A stretch of DNA of 24,520 bases from Azophilus sp964638775 (GTDB taxonomy: Bacteria > Pseudomonadota > Gammaproteobacteria > Pseudomonadales > Azotimanducaceae): the NCBI GenBank assembly GCA_964638775.1, contig CAZWZH010000164.1, forward strand, positions 1-24,520. Reading direction: 5' to 3'. The notes under the pieces are model-generated. The model was not told where the DNA came from, did not search any database, and was given only the letters and a program-made list of their open reading frames with translations. The position numbers were made by a program, and so were the translations under genes. The first letter of the stretch is position 1; every line of letters starts with the position of its first letter. Positions 14,612 to 21,173 of the stretch are shown piece after piece.

Positions 14612-15334
14612 CCCGTTGGCCGCTTCAGCCGCAGGGTCGACCACTACCGGCGGGGTCGATTCGCTCAGAAGCTTCGAAACGACTGCGTCGCTGGAACCGA
14701 GCAACAGCTTGTACTGTTCCGGCGGCAGGTGCATGCGTGGCTCCGGGGTGTCCATAGGCGGCTGGGGTACCGGTGCTTTCGGGGCGTGGTAGGGCTCCGG
14801 CGATTTCAGGCGTTCGAGTTCCTCGTCGCTGATACCGCAGAGTTCGACCACCTCCGGGTCGATCCAGGCCCTGGCATCGATGTTCTTGCCACAGGATATC
14901 TCCAGGCTCAGGGATTCCGGGCCCGCAAAATAGATGGACTGGCAGAATCCGTGATCGAGGGGCCCCATGACGTGAACTCCCCGTGACCGCACCCGGTTCT
15001 GCATGGTGAGCAGATCGTCGTAGTTGTCCACGGCAAACGCCACGTGCTGCATGGTGCCGCCGGTGACCGGCGTCATCGGGTTGCCGGAATGGGTGACGCC
15101 GTACTGGATGTCGCCGGATACGCCCGGCCCGGCAACGAAAGCCACATAGGACTCCGGACCCAGTTCCAGAAAACCGTGAAAGTAGCCTTCGACGCCATGC
15201 ATCCAGTACAGGGCTTTCAGCGGCATTCCCAGCACGTCGTTGAAGAACTGAAGCTGCTTCTTGATGTCGGTGGTGGTGAGCGCCAGGTGGTGCACGCCCC
15301 GCGGATGCAGGGTCGGACTCGAGGAACTGGACAT
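14609..15334 (-). CDS. VOC-family (glyoxalase/extradiol dioxygenase-like) protein with long C-terminal tail
   Basis: A 241-residue protein. Residues about 12-150 form a vicinal-oxygen-chelate domain: metal ligands H16 (GVHHLAL), H97 (MQHVAF) and E145 (SLSLEIS) are all in place, the usual His-His-Glu set for Fe or Mn. The last 70-90 residues are a separate tail, with EVVELCGISDEELERL and a proline-rich KAPVPQPPMDTPEPRM stretch. It could open or isomerise a ring or act on an alpha-keto compound; the family does not fix the reaction. ATG at 15334 follows GGGAGG at six bases. The stop codon lies at the truncation point of the oxidoreductase remnant, so the extreme C-terminus may have been changed by that event. 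Confidence 0.85.
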   Translation of the reverse strand: MSSSSSPTLHPRGVHHLALTTTDIKKQLQFFNDVLGMPLKALYWMHGVEGYFHGFLELGPESYVAFVAGPGVSGDIQYGVTHSGNPMTPVTGGTMQHVAFAVDNYDDLLTMQNRVRSRGVHVMGPLDHGFCQSIYFAGPESLSLEISCGKNIDARAWIDPEVVELCGISDEELERLKSPEPYHAPKAPVPQPPMDTPEPRMHLPPEQYKLLLGSSDAVVSKLLSESTPPVVVDPAAEAANG

Positions 15335-15396
15335 GGAAACCTCCCTGAGTGTCTGCCGGCGGCAGCCGCCTGAGCCACCCCGCCGAGGTCGGGCGA

Positions 15397-15425
15397 ATCA
15401 TGAACGGGAACCCTTTTTTCGTCAA
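15397..15425 (-). promoter_or_regulatory. Probable sigma-70 promoter of the VOC gene
   Basis: On the minus strand TTGACG (15425 to 15420) and CATGAT (15402 to 15397) are separated by 17 bp, matching consensus at 5/6 and 4/6. The -10 box lies 62 bp upstream of the VOC ATG. The region is AT-richer than its surroundings. Confidence 0.5.
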
Positions 15426-15427
15426 AG

Positions 15428-15433
15428 TATAAT
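15428..15433 (+). promoter_or_regulatory. TATAAT box, possible -10 for the rightward small-ORF/SDR operon
   Basis: A perfect TATAAT on the plus strand, 81 bp upstream of the 56-aa ORF. No good -35 is seen 16-18 bp upstream, so activity would need an activator or another factor. It nearly touches the -35 of the divergent VOC promoter, so the two would compete for polymerase. Confidence 0.3.
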
Positions 15434-15466
15434 GCCGGCCTGAAGCCGGCCTGATGCCGGCCTGTT
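15434..15466. repeat. Three tandem 11-bp repeats (GCCGGCCTGAA type)
   Basis: GCCGGCCTGAA, GCCGGCCTGAT and GCCGGCCTGTT follow directly on one another, with ACCGG beginning a degenerate fourth unit. They would lie at the start of a transcript from the TATAAT box just upstream. The 11-bp period is close to one helical turn, and GCCGGC is palindromic, so a protein could bind each unit on one face; slippage is an alternative explanation. Confidence 0.7.
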
Positions 15467-15513
15467 ACCGGTCCGGGGCGCTACGGCATGCGCCACTTTA
15501 AAGGCACAACAGG

Positions 15514-15684
15514 ATGATTCGTCCGGATAGAGATTTCGATCGTTCCGCAATCGGGAAGGCGTTGTATCGGACCTCCCCCTGCCTGGCGGCTGATCTCGCG
15601 GACCAGGGGTTGATCGCCGGGCAATCGGGTCCGATGCCGGTTTTGTCCTGCGTCGCCGCAACGCGCAACGCGGTCGTTTCTTGA
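15514..15684 (+). CDS. Possible 56-aa ORF coupled to the following membrane protein gene
   Basis: ATG at 15514 opens 56 codons reading MIRPDRDFDRSAIGKALYRT and on to ATRNAVVS, with AAAGG about nine bases upstream. Its TGA (15682-15684) overlaps the TTG start of the next gene in TTGA, the same coupled arrangement as the toxin gene in this window. It has two Cys, no membrane helix and no family that I recognise. It could instead be an untranslated leader that is open by chance; at this GC content a 56-codon frame alone is weak evidence. Confidence 0.38.
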   Translation: MIRPDRDFDRSAIGKALYRTSPCLAADLADQGLIAGQSGPMPVLSCVAATRNAVVS

Positions 15685-16034
15685 TCATCCAGGTCATCTG
15701 CCTTGCCCTGGGGGCTGCACTGGCTTGTCTCTGGAGCGCGATTGGCGCAGTGCGCGGTGGGAGTGCAAGCCCCAGAGGCTGGTCGGCGCCCCTGAACGAC
15801 TGGGAGTCCCTGGTTGTATTCACGACTGCCAACATGGCTGCGCTGGCGGCCGGCGTGGAGCCGACCCAAGACTGGTCTCTTGCCGCGCCATTGTGGGTGG
15901 CGTCAGCCCTCCTGCACGGGCTATTCTCCCTCGCCGGCCTGGCCCCGGCCCGCCTGGCGGCGCTCCTGGTGGCGCTGGCCGTGAGCGGATGGATTTTTGC
16001 CATGGCCATCCAGGCCGCTTCAGTCACTTTCTAG
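15681..16034 (+). CDS. Small integral membrane protein of unknown function
   Basis: A 117-residue hydrophobic protein with about three or four membrane helices: residues 1-24 (IIQVICLALGAALACLWSAI), about 45-58, 68-90 and 92-113. A polar stretch with GGSASPRGWSAPLNDWE lies after the first helix. No family recognised. The start is TTG at 15681, chosen because it overlaps the preceding 56-aa ORF in TTGA and because the frame upstream lacks a better start. The SDR gene begins 11 bases after its stop, so the two are surely co-transcribed; the pairing suggests a membrane partner or just a shared promoter. Confidence 0.68.
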   Translation: MIIQVICLALGAALACLWSAIGAVRGGSASPRGWSAPLNDWESLVVFTTANMAALAAGVEPTQDWSLAAPLWVASALLHGLFSLAGLAPARLAALLVALAVSGWIFAMAIQAASVTF

Positions 16035-16045
16035 GAGTTCAACCG

Positions 16046-16828
16046 TTGGCTGTTACAACCAATCTATTCGACCTGACCGGCAAGGTGGCCCTGTTGACGG
16101 GCGCCTCCAAGGGCATGGGCCTGGCCATGGCGGAAGCTCTGGCGGAGCACGGCGCCCGCGTGGTGATCTCCAGCCGCAAACTCGACCAGTGCGAACTGGC
16201 CGCCGGCCGGATCAACGGGCGTTGCGGTGACGGCACCGCAATCGCTGTCGCCTGCAATATCGGTCACAAGGACCAGCTCGAGAATCTGGTGAACGAAACC
16301 CATGAACAACTGGGGCCGGTGGACGTTCTGGTCTGCAATGCGGGCATCAACCCCTACTACGGCCCCATGTCCGAAATTCCCGACTGGGCCTTCGACAAGA
16401 TCATGGGTTCCAACGTGCGGTCGAACCACTGGCTCTGCCAGATGGTGGCCCCCGACATGATGGAGAAAGGCGCGGGTTCCATCATCATTACATCGAGTAC
16501 CGGCGCGTTTCATCCGTCCGACGTGCTCGGCACCTACAACATCTCCAAGATCGCGGAGCTGGGGCTGGTACGAAATCTGGCCATGGAGATGGGCCCCAAG
16601 GGCATCCGCGTAAACGCTATCTGTCCGGGCACCATAAAGACCGATTTCGCACGGGTGCTGTGGGAAACCGAAGAGGCTGCGCGGGGCGTCATCGCCGGGA
16701 CTCCCCTGCGCCGCATAGGCGAACCCGAAGACCTGAAAGGCGTTGCCGTCTTCCTCGCCTCGAACGCGAGCGGCCACATCACCGGCCAGGCACTGACGGT
16801 CTGCGGCGGCATGTTCATGTGGCGCTGA
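16046..16828 (+). CDS. Short-chain dehydrogenase/reductase (SDR)
   Basis: A 260-residue classical SDR that oxidises an alcohol or reduces a ketone with NAD(P). The cofactor motif TGASKGMG is at 18-25, NAG at 98-100, and the catalytic set is S151 (ITSSTG), Y164 and K168 (YNISK). R44 in SSRK after the second strand favours NADP(H). PG.I.TDF (about 192-199) and the C-terminal GQALTVCGG are also typical. The start is TTG at 16046 with AGGAG eight bases upstream; the frame is open much further back but in non-SDR sequence. It may act on a hydroxyacyl-CoA or similar intermediate; the closest clue is the nitronate monooxygenase gene that follows. Confidence 0.92.
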   Translation: MAVTTNLFDLTGKVALLTGASKGMGLAMAEALAEHGARVVISSRKLDQCELAAGRINGRCGDGTAIAVACNIGHKDQLENLVNETHEQLGPVDVLVCNAGINPYYGPMSEIPDWAFDKIMGSNVRSNHWLCQMVAPDMMEKGAGSIIITSSTGAFHPSDVLGTYNISKIAELGLVRNLAMEMGPKGIRVNAICPGTIKTDFARVLWETEEAARGVIAGTPLRRIGEPEDLKGVAVFLASNASGHITGQALTVCGGMFMWR

Positions 16829-16901
16829 AAGACTGCCGAACGGGTCGATTCCGGAGCCCGTGCGCGTGCTACAGTTGGGCGAGAAACCTGAGGGACGCAA
16901 T

Positions 16902-18044
16902 ATGAAATCACTGGTCTGCGACATGGTGGGTTGCGAGTTCCCGCTGTTTGCCTTCAGCCATTGCCGGGACGTGGTCGCGGCGGTGACCAATGCCGGGGGG
17001 TTCGGTGTATTGGGGGGTGTAAGCCACACACCCGAGACGCTGGATATCGAACTGTCGTGGATCGACGAGCAGGTCAACGGCAAGCCCTACGGCCTCGATC
17101 TTATCGTGCCCACCAGCATGGAGAGCAAGGAACAGTCGATGACGGCCGAGGAGATCGAGGCACGGATTCCGCCCGAGCACAAGGAATACGTGCAGAACCT
17201 CCTCGCCCGGTTCGACATTTCCACCGAGGATGTCTATGCGGGCGCGCCTTCGGACAGGATGGGCGACAGCATGCGGGAACAGGGCGCCGGCGACCTGCTC
17301 GACTGCGCTTTCGAGCACCCCATCAGGCTCATCGCCAACGCGCTCGGCGTACCCCCCGCTTTCATGCTCGAGCGGGGCAAGCGGGAAGGCGTACCCGTGG
17401 CGGCGCTCACGGGCGCCCGCGAACACGCCGTCAAGCACGCCGAGGCCGGTGTGGACATCCTGGTGGTGGCCGGTACCGAGGCCGGCGGCCACTGTGGCGA
17501 GGTGTCCACCCTCGTGCTTGTCCCCGAGGTACTGGAAGCGCTCAGGCCCTACGGCGAAATTCCGGTCCTTGCCGCGGGCGGCATCGCCACGGGGCGGCAG
17601 ATGGCGGGCATGATGGCCATGGGCGCCCATGGCGTGTGGACCGGTTCCGTCTGGCTCACCACCGCCGAGGCGGAGACCGCGCCGGCGGTGAAAGAGAAGT
17701 TTCTCGCCGCCAACTCGCGGCAGACGGTCCGCTCCCGCAGCCGCACCGGCAAGTACACCCGGCAACTCCGTTCGGCATGGACCGATGCCTGGCATGCCGA
17801 AGAGGCGCCCGAACCGCTGCCCATGCCGTTGCAGGGCGTGGTCAGCGAACCGGCACTATCCAAGATCGCCAGGCTCGCCGACGCGGGCCACGCCGGCGCG
17901 AAGCAGCTAACCACCTATTTCGTCGGGCAGGCCGTGGGGTTGATGAACCACGTGCAGTCGGCGCGGCAGGTTGTCTATGAGTTCATGGAAGACTTCGCCG
18001 AGGCGAGCGAGCGGTTGAACGGATTCATGGAGGAAGACGGCTGA
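16902..18044 (+). CDS. Nitronate monooxygenase / 2-nitropropane dioxygenase family protein
   Basis: FMN-dependent TIM-barrel enzyme of 380 residues. AGGFGVLGG (31-39) and GTEAGGHCG (191-199) bind FMN, H197 is in the position of the catalytic His, and AAGGIATG (224-231) with GVWTGSVWL binds the phosphate. Family members oxidise alkyl nitronates such as propionate-3-nitronate, but many similar proteins act as enoyl-CoA reductases or have unknown substrates. ATG at 16902 has AGGGA seven bases upstream; the frame is open to a GTG at 16860 without a ribosome site. It follows the SDR gene by 73 bases and probably closes the operon. Confidence 0.88.
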   Translation: MKSLVCDMVGCEFPLFAFSHCRDVVAAVTNAGGFGVLGGVSHTPETLDIELSWIDEQVNGKPYGLDLIVPTSMESKEQSMTAEEIEARIPPEHKEYVQNLLARFDISTEDVYAGAPSDRMGDSMREQGAGDLLDCAFEHPIRLIANALGVPPAFMLERGKREGVPVAALTGAREHAVKHAEAGVDILVVAGTEAGGHCGEVSTLVLVPEVLEALRPYGEIPVLAAGGIATGRQMAGMMAMGAHGVWTGSVWLTTAEAETAPAVKEKFLAANSRQTVRSRSRTGKYTRQLRSAWTDAWHAEEAPEPLPMPLQGVVSEPALSKIARLADAGHAGAKQLTTYFVGQAVGLMNHVQSARQVVYEFMEDFAEASERLNGFMEEDG

Positions 18045-18203
18045 GCGCAGCGCTTTGCCCCTGACCGGGCCGGCGGATCGCCTTCCACGTCTACCCGGAC
18101 AAGGCGTCGGTTGACTGCAGTAGGGCAGCGGACACACCGTGCATTCCGTTCACGCGGCGACGTGACCCCCAGCGTGCAGGCTGCCGCCGGTCGAACACCC
18201 CAA

Positions 18204-18605
18204 TCAATCCGCAATCGGCGGCCGATGCCGCAGCAGTTTCTTCCTGCCCTGCAGTTTCTTGCTGGCAAGGCGCCGTGCCCTCGATGCCGCCGTCGGTTGC
18301 GTCGGGATGCGCGGCTTGGGGCGGCGCCAGGCGCGCGCGAGCAGCCTGTCGAGCCGCGCCAGCGCGTCCTTCCGGTTCTGCGGCTGCGAGCGGAAGCGGT
18401 CGGCCGTAATGACGATCTCGCCGAACCGGTTCGCCCGCCGGCCCGCCAGCCGCGCCAGCCGCTCGCGAACGGCCGGCGGCAATCCGCTTCTCGCCAGGTC
18501 CACACGCAGTTGCACGGCGCTCGACGTCTTGTTGACGTGCTGCCCGCCGGGACCCGTCGCGCGGATGAACTGAAAGCTCAATGCTTCGTGTGGAATTTTC
18601 TGCAT
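18204..18605 (-). CDS. arfB: Alternative ribosome-rescue factor ArfB (YaeJ)
   Basis: A 133-residue protein that frees ribosomes stalled without a stop codon by hydrolysing peptidyl-tRNA. The GGQ catalytic motif is at residues 20-22 in TGPGGQHVNKTSSAVQL, the ICT1/ArfB consensus. The basic C-terminal tail (residues about 90-133, rich in Arg and Lys such as ASKKLQGRKKLLRHR) is what enters the mRNA channel, and separates ArfB from full release factors. ATG at 18605 gives the usual N-terminus; a GTG at 18626 is possible. Ribosome-site evidence is weak for either. It is convergent with the monooxygenase gene. Confidence 0.92.
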   Translation of the reverse strand: MQKIPHEALSFQFIRATGPGGQHVNKTSSAVQLRVDLARSGLPPAVRERLARLAGRRANRFGEIVITADRFRSQPQNRKDALARLDRLLARAWRRPKPRIPTQPTAASRARRLASKKLQGRKKLLRHRPPIAD

Positions 18606-18678
18606 GACCTGTGGGGCGCCCCGCACGACGGAGAGATTGCCGACCGGGATCCGCCATAGCCCGATGGTCCTGACGAAC

Positions 18679-18691
18679 GGCTATCATAGCC
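18679..18691. promoter_or_regulatory. 13-bp palindrome GGCTATCATAGCC between arfB and the AbgT-type gene
   Basis: A perfect palindrome (6-bp arms, one central base) lies in the divergent gap, 74 bp from the arfB start and 104 bp from the transporter start. It reads TATCAT on plus and TATGAT on minus, each 5/6 to a -10 box, so it could be a two-way -10 or an operator. No clear -35 was seen on either side. Confidence 0.35.
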
Positions 18692-18794
18692 GACGCTCGG
18701 ACGGCCGGAACAAGCAACGCCCCGATGTTTCCAGACCGGGCCGGGCCACTGACACATCAGCCCCGCCAGGACCATCGACTCAGGAAACGCAGCG

Positions 18795-20327
18795 ATGAAC
18801 GAAGAACAGCAGCGTCCCCGGCTCGTCCGGTTTCTCGACCGCGTCGAGGTCCTCGGCAACAGGCTGCCCGATCCGGCGGTGCTGTTCCTGCTGCTGCTGA
18901 TCGCGGTCTGGGTGTTCTCGGCCCTGCTCGCCCAGTTCAGCTACTCCCACATGGACCCGCGCACCGGCAGCCCCCTGGTCATTCACAATCTCGCTACACC
19001 CGACCAGCTCGCGCACTTCCTCTCGCGGATGGTACCCACCTTCGTCGGCTTTCATCCCCTGGGCGTGGTGCTGCTCGCCATGCTCGGCATCGGTGTGGCC
19101 GACTACACCGGCTTCATCCGCACCGGCCTGAAGGCGCTGATGAACGTCACCTCCAGGGCCATCGTCACGCCGATGCTGCTCTTGATTGCCATCGTCAGCC
19201 ACAGTGCCGTGGACGCCGGCTACGTGCTGGTGATTCCGCTCGGTGCGGTGATCTTCCAGGCGGCCGGCCGGCATCCGCTTGCCGGGATAGCCGCCGCCTT
19301 CGCGGGAGTCTCGGGCGGTTTCAGCGCCAACTTCGTCCCCTCGGCCCTCGACCCGTTGCTGCAGGGGATCACCCAGGCCGGAGCCCAGATCATCGATCCA
19401 GACATCGTCTTGAATCCACTGAATAACTGGTTCTTCACCTCCGCTTCAACGCTGCTGATCGTCGGCCTGGGCTGGTACCTGACCGACCGGATCGTCGAGC
19501 CGCGCCTTTCGGGCACGGCGCTGGACGGCGACCTGGCCGAAGTGCCGCAACTGGAGCCCCTGACGCCGGATGAGCGCAGGGGTTTGACCGCAAGCCTTGC
19601 GGTTATGGGCCTTTCGCTCCTCGCCCTGTTCGTCAGCGCGTTGCCCGAGGGTTCCGCCTGGCGTTCCCCGGACGGTGATCTCACGGCGGGTTCCGCGCCG
19701 CTGATGCGCAGCATCGTTCCCCTGATCTTCCTGATATTTCTGTTGCCCGGCATCGTCTTCGGCTACGTCGCGAAAACCGTTTCCGGACACCGCGACATCA
19801 TCGCCGGCATGACCCAGGCGATGAGCGGCCTCGCCTACTACCTGGTCATGGCGTTCTTCGCATCGCTGTTCATCGCCGAGTTCGGGCGCTCCAACCTGGG
19901 CGCACTGCTGGCGCTGGAGGGAGCGGCGCTGTTGAAAGCCGCGGCGTTGCCCGCCTTCATCACCGTGGTCGGCGCCGTCATCATTACCGGGGTTGTCAAC
20001 CTGTTCGTCGGTTCCGCCTCGGCCAAGTGGGCGCTCCTGGCTCCGATACTGGTGCCCATGCTGATGCAACTCGGCATCTCCCCGGACCTGACCCAGGCCG
20101 CCTACCGGGTCGGCGATTCCTCGACCAACATCATCACGCCGCTCATGCCGTATTTCCCGCTGGTGGTCGTCTTCTGCCAGCGCTACGTCAAGGATTCGGG
20201 GATCGGCACGGTGCTGTCGATGATGCTGCCCTACGCCGTTACGTTCCTGGTGGTGTGGACGCTGTTCCTGCTGGCGTACTGGGCCGCGGGGCTGCCGCTC
20301 GGGTTGCAGGCGAGTTACGGCTATTAG
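18795..20327 (+). CDS. AbgT-family transporter
   Basis: A 510-residue inner-membrane protein with about 11-13 helices, of the AbgT family (p-aminobenzoyl-glutamate uptake in E. coli; sulfonamide efflux in other members). Diagnostic stretches are RFLDRVEVLGNRLPDPAVLF at the N-terminus, GVADYTGFIRTGL, SHSAVDAGYVLVIPLGAVIF and, near the C-terminus, NLFVGSASAKWALLAPILVP and YRVGDSSTNIITPLMPYFPL. ATG at 18795 has AGGAAA seven bases upstream. No abgA or abgB peptidase genes are adjacent, so the natural substrate could be a dipeptide-like or folate-breakdown compound, or an exported drug. Confidence 0.92.
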   Translation: MNEEQQRPRLVRFLDRVEVLGNRLPDPAVLFLLLLIAVWVFSALLAQFSYSHMDPRTGSPLVIHNLATPDQLAHFLSRMVPTFVGFHPLGVVLLAMLGIGVADYTGFIRTGLKALMNVTSRAIVTPMLLLIAIVSHSAVDAGYVLVIPLGAVIFQAAGRHPLAGIAAAFAGVSGGFSANFVPSALDPLLQGITQAGAQIIDPDIVLNPLNNWFFTSASTLLIVGLGWYLTDRIVEPRLSGTALDGDLAEVPQLEPLTPDERRGLTASLAVMGLSLLALFVSALPEGSAWRSPDGDLTAGSAPLMRSIVPLIFLIFLLPGIVFGYVAKTVSGHRDIIAGMTQAMSGLAYYLVMAFFASLFIAEFGRSNLGALLALEGAALLKAAALPAFITVVGAVIITGVVNLFVGSASAKWALLAPILVPMLMQLGISPDLTQAAYRVGDSSTNIITPLMPYFPLVVVFCQRYVKDSGIGTVLSMMLPYAVTFLVVWTLFLLAYWAAGLPLGLQASYGY

Positions 20328-20364
20328 CCGATAGCGCCCAGCCGTGTCGGCAACCTCGACGGAG

Positions 20365-20377
20365 CCGGATTCTCCGG
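20365..20377. terminator. Short hairpin between convergent genes (weak)
   Basis: CCGGA-TTC-TCCGG, a 5-bp stem with a 3-base loop, lies in the 72-bp gap between the transporter stop and the convergent secreted-protein stop. There is no T-run on either strand, so it is at best a weak terminator. Confidence 0.22.
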
Positions 20378-20399
20378 ACTATGCAAAGGCGCCGCGGAA

Positions 20400-20981
20400 C
20401 TAGCCGCTGCGTTCGAACACGCGCTTGAAGCGACGGGTCTTGCCCTTGCGCGGGTTGATGATCACCGACATCAGCAGGCTGCCGTCCCTCTGGACTTCCA
20501 GGGTGCGCTTGACCTTGCGCGTGGTCGACTCGTAGTCGGAGGTCAGCTTGTTCCCTGACCAGGCGCTGTGCAGCCCGCGGTAGGCGCCGGAGCGGATCTT
20601 CTCTTCGCCGACTCCGTGATAGGTCAGCAACAGCCCGTGTTCGTTCCGCTCGACGCTGAAGGACTGGCAGCGGAGCATCTCCGGATTGGGGATTCCCGCA
20701 TCGCCTTCCGGCTTCGCCCCGCCGCCCACCGGAACCGGAACGCCGCCGACATAGACGCCGGTGGAGAAATTGCCTTCCAGGCCTTCCCACCAGCGGACGT
20801 TGGCGTTGTCGGGCTGCACTTCCTGGGTGCGCTCGATGTTCACGGTCCAGGTGCCGAGCAACGCCATGTCTCCGGCCCGCGCCTGCAACGGCAGTAAGAC
20901 TGCCAGACTCGCCAACAGCAAGGATGCCGGGAGTCGGGCCGAACCGGTGAACGGATTTCGTTTCATTTGCGCTATCTGCAT
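20400..20981 (-). CDS. Secreted protein of unknown function
   Basis: A 193-residue protein with a signal peptide at about 1-36 (hydrophobic core SLLLASLAVLLPLQARA, cleavage before GD). The mature part begins GTWTVNIERTQ, has a single Cys (RCQSF), a GVYVGGVPVPVGGG turn, and ends in a basic tail (KGKTRRFKRVFERSG). The strands LTYHGVGEEKIRSGAYRG and RTLEVQRDGSLLMSV look like a small beta-barrel of the lipocalin-like sort, but I do not recognise the family. The ATG at 20981 has GGGGG close by; a second ATG at 20966 (MKRNPF) is equally reasonable. It lies downstream of the FecA-like receptor and the possible 34-aa ORF on the same strand. Confidence 0.72.
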   Translation of the reverse strand: MQIAQMKRNPFTGSARLPASLLLASLAVLLPLQARAGDMALLGTWTVNIERTQEVQPDNANVRWWEGLEGNFSTGVYVGGVPVPVGGGAKPEGDAGIPNPEMLRCQSFSVERNEHGLLLTYHGVGEEKIRSGAYRGLHSAWSGNKLTSDYESTTRKVKRTLEVQRDGSLLMSVIINPRKGKTRRFKRVFERSG

Positions 20982-21020
20982 CGCCCCCGCTACTGCATTC
21001 CTACACCACCACCGGGGACA

Positions 21021-21125
21021 CTAACAAGCAAAGATTGTCGATTGGTCGAAATGACGAGATTCTACTCCGACACCGTTTGTCACCCCATTTGTCAAACTAT
21101 CAACGCAATTGCAAATCGTTTTCAT
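21021..21125 (-). CDS. Possible 34-aa ORF with a strong ribosome site
   Basis: ATG at 21125 has AGGAG seven bases upstream, an ideal Shine-Dalgarno. The frame encodes MKTICNCVDSLTNGVTNGVG and ends TIFAC before TAG. Three Cys are present, no membrane helix or signal peptide. The gene-sized gap between the receptor stop (21174) and the secreted-protein start (20981) is otherwise unexplained, and the region is AT-richer than its neighbours. It could be a small protein, a leader peptide for the next gene or chance. I do not recognise it. Confidence 0.3.
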   Translation of the reverse strand: MKTICNCVDSLTNGVTNGVGVESRHFDQSTIFAC

Positions 21126-21173
21126 CGTTGTTCTCCTGGTTCCGGGTTCAATCCGGCATCGACGCGCCGAACT

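Noticed and set aside
14612..14757. Continuation of the FAD-oxidoreductase frame as a short real protein
   Set aside because: After codon 28 the frame is antisense to the VOC gene and loses all family likeness, so it is a truncated remnant, not an intact 75-aa gene.
18091..18717. 208-codon minus-strand frame over arfB
   Set aside because: Another frame of the arfB region; the GGQ-containing frame is the true gene.
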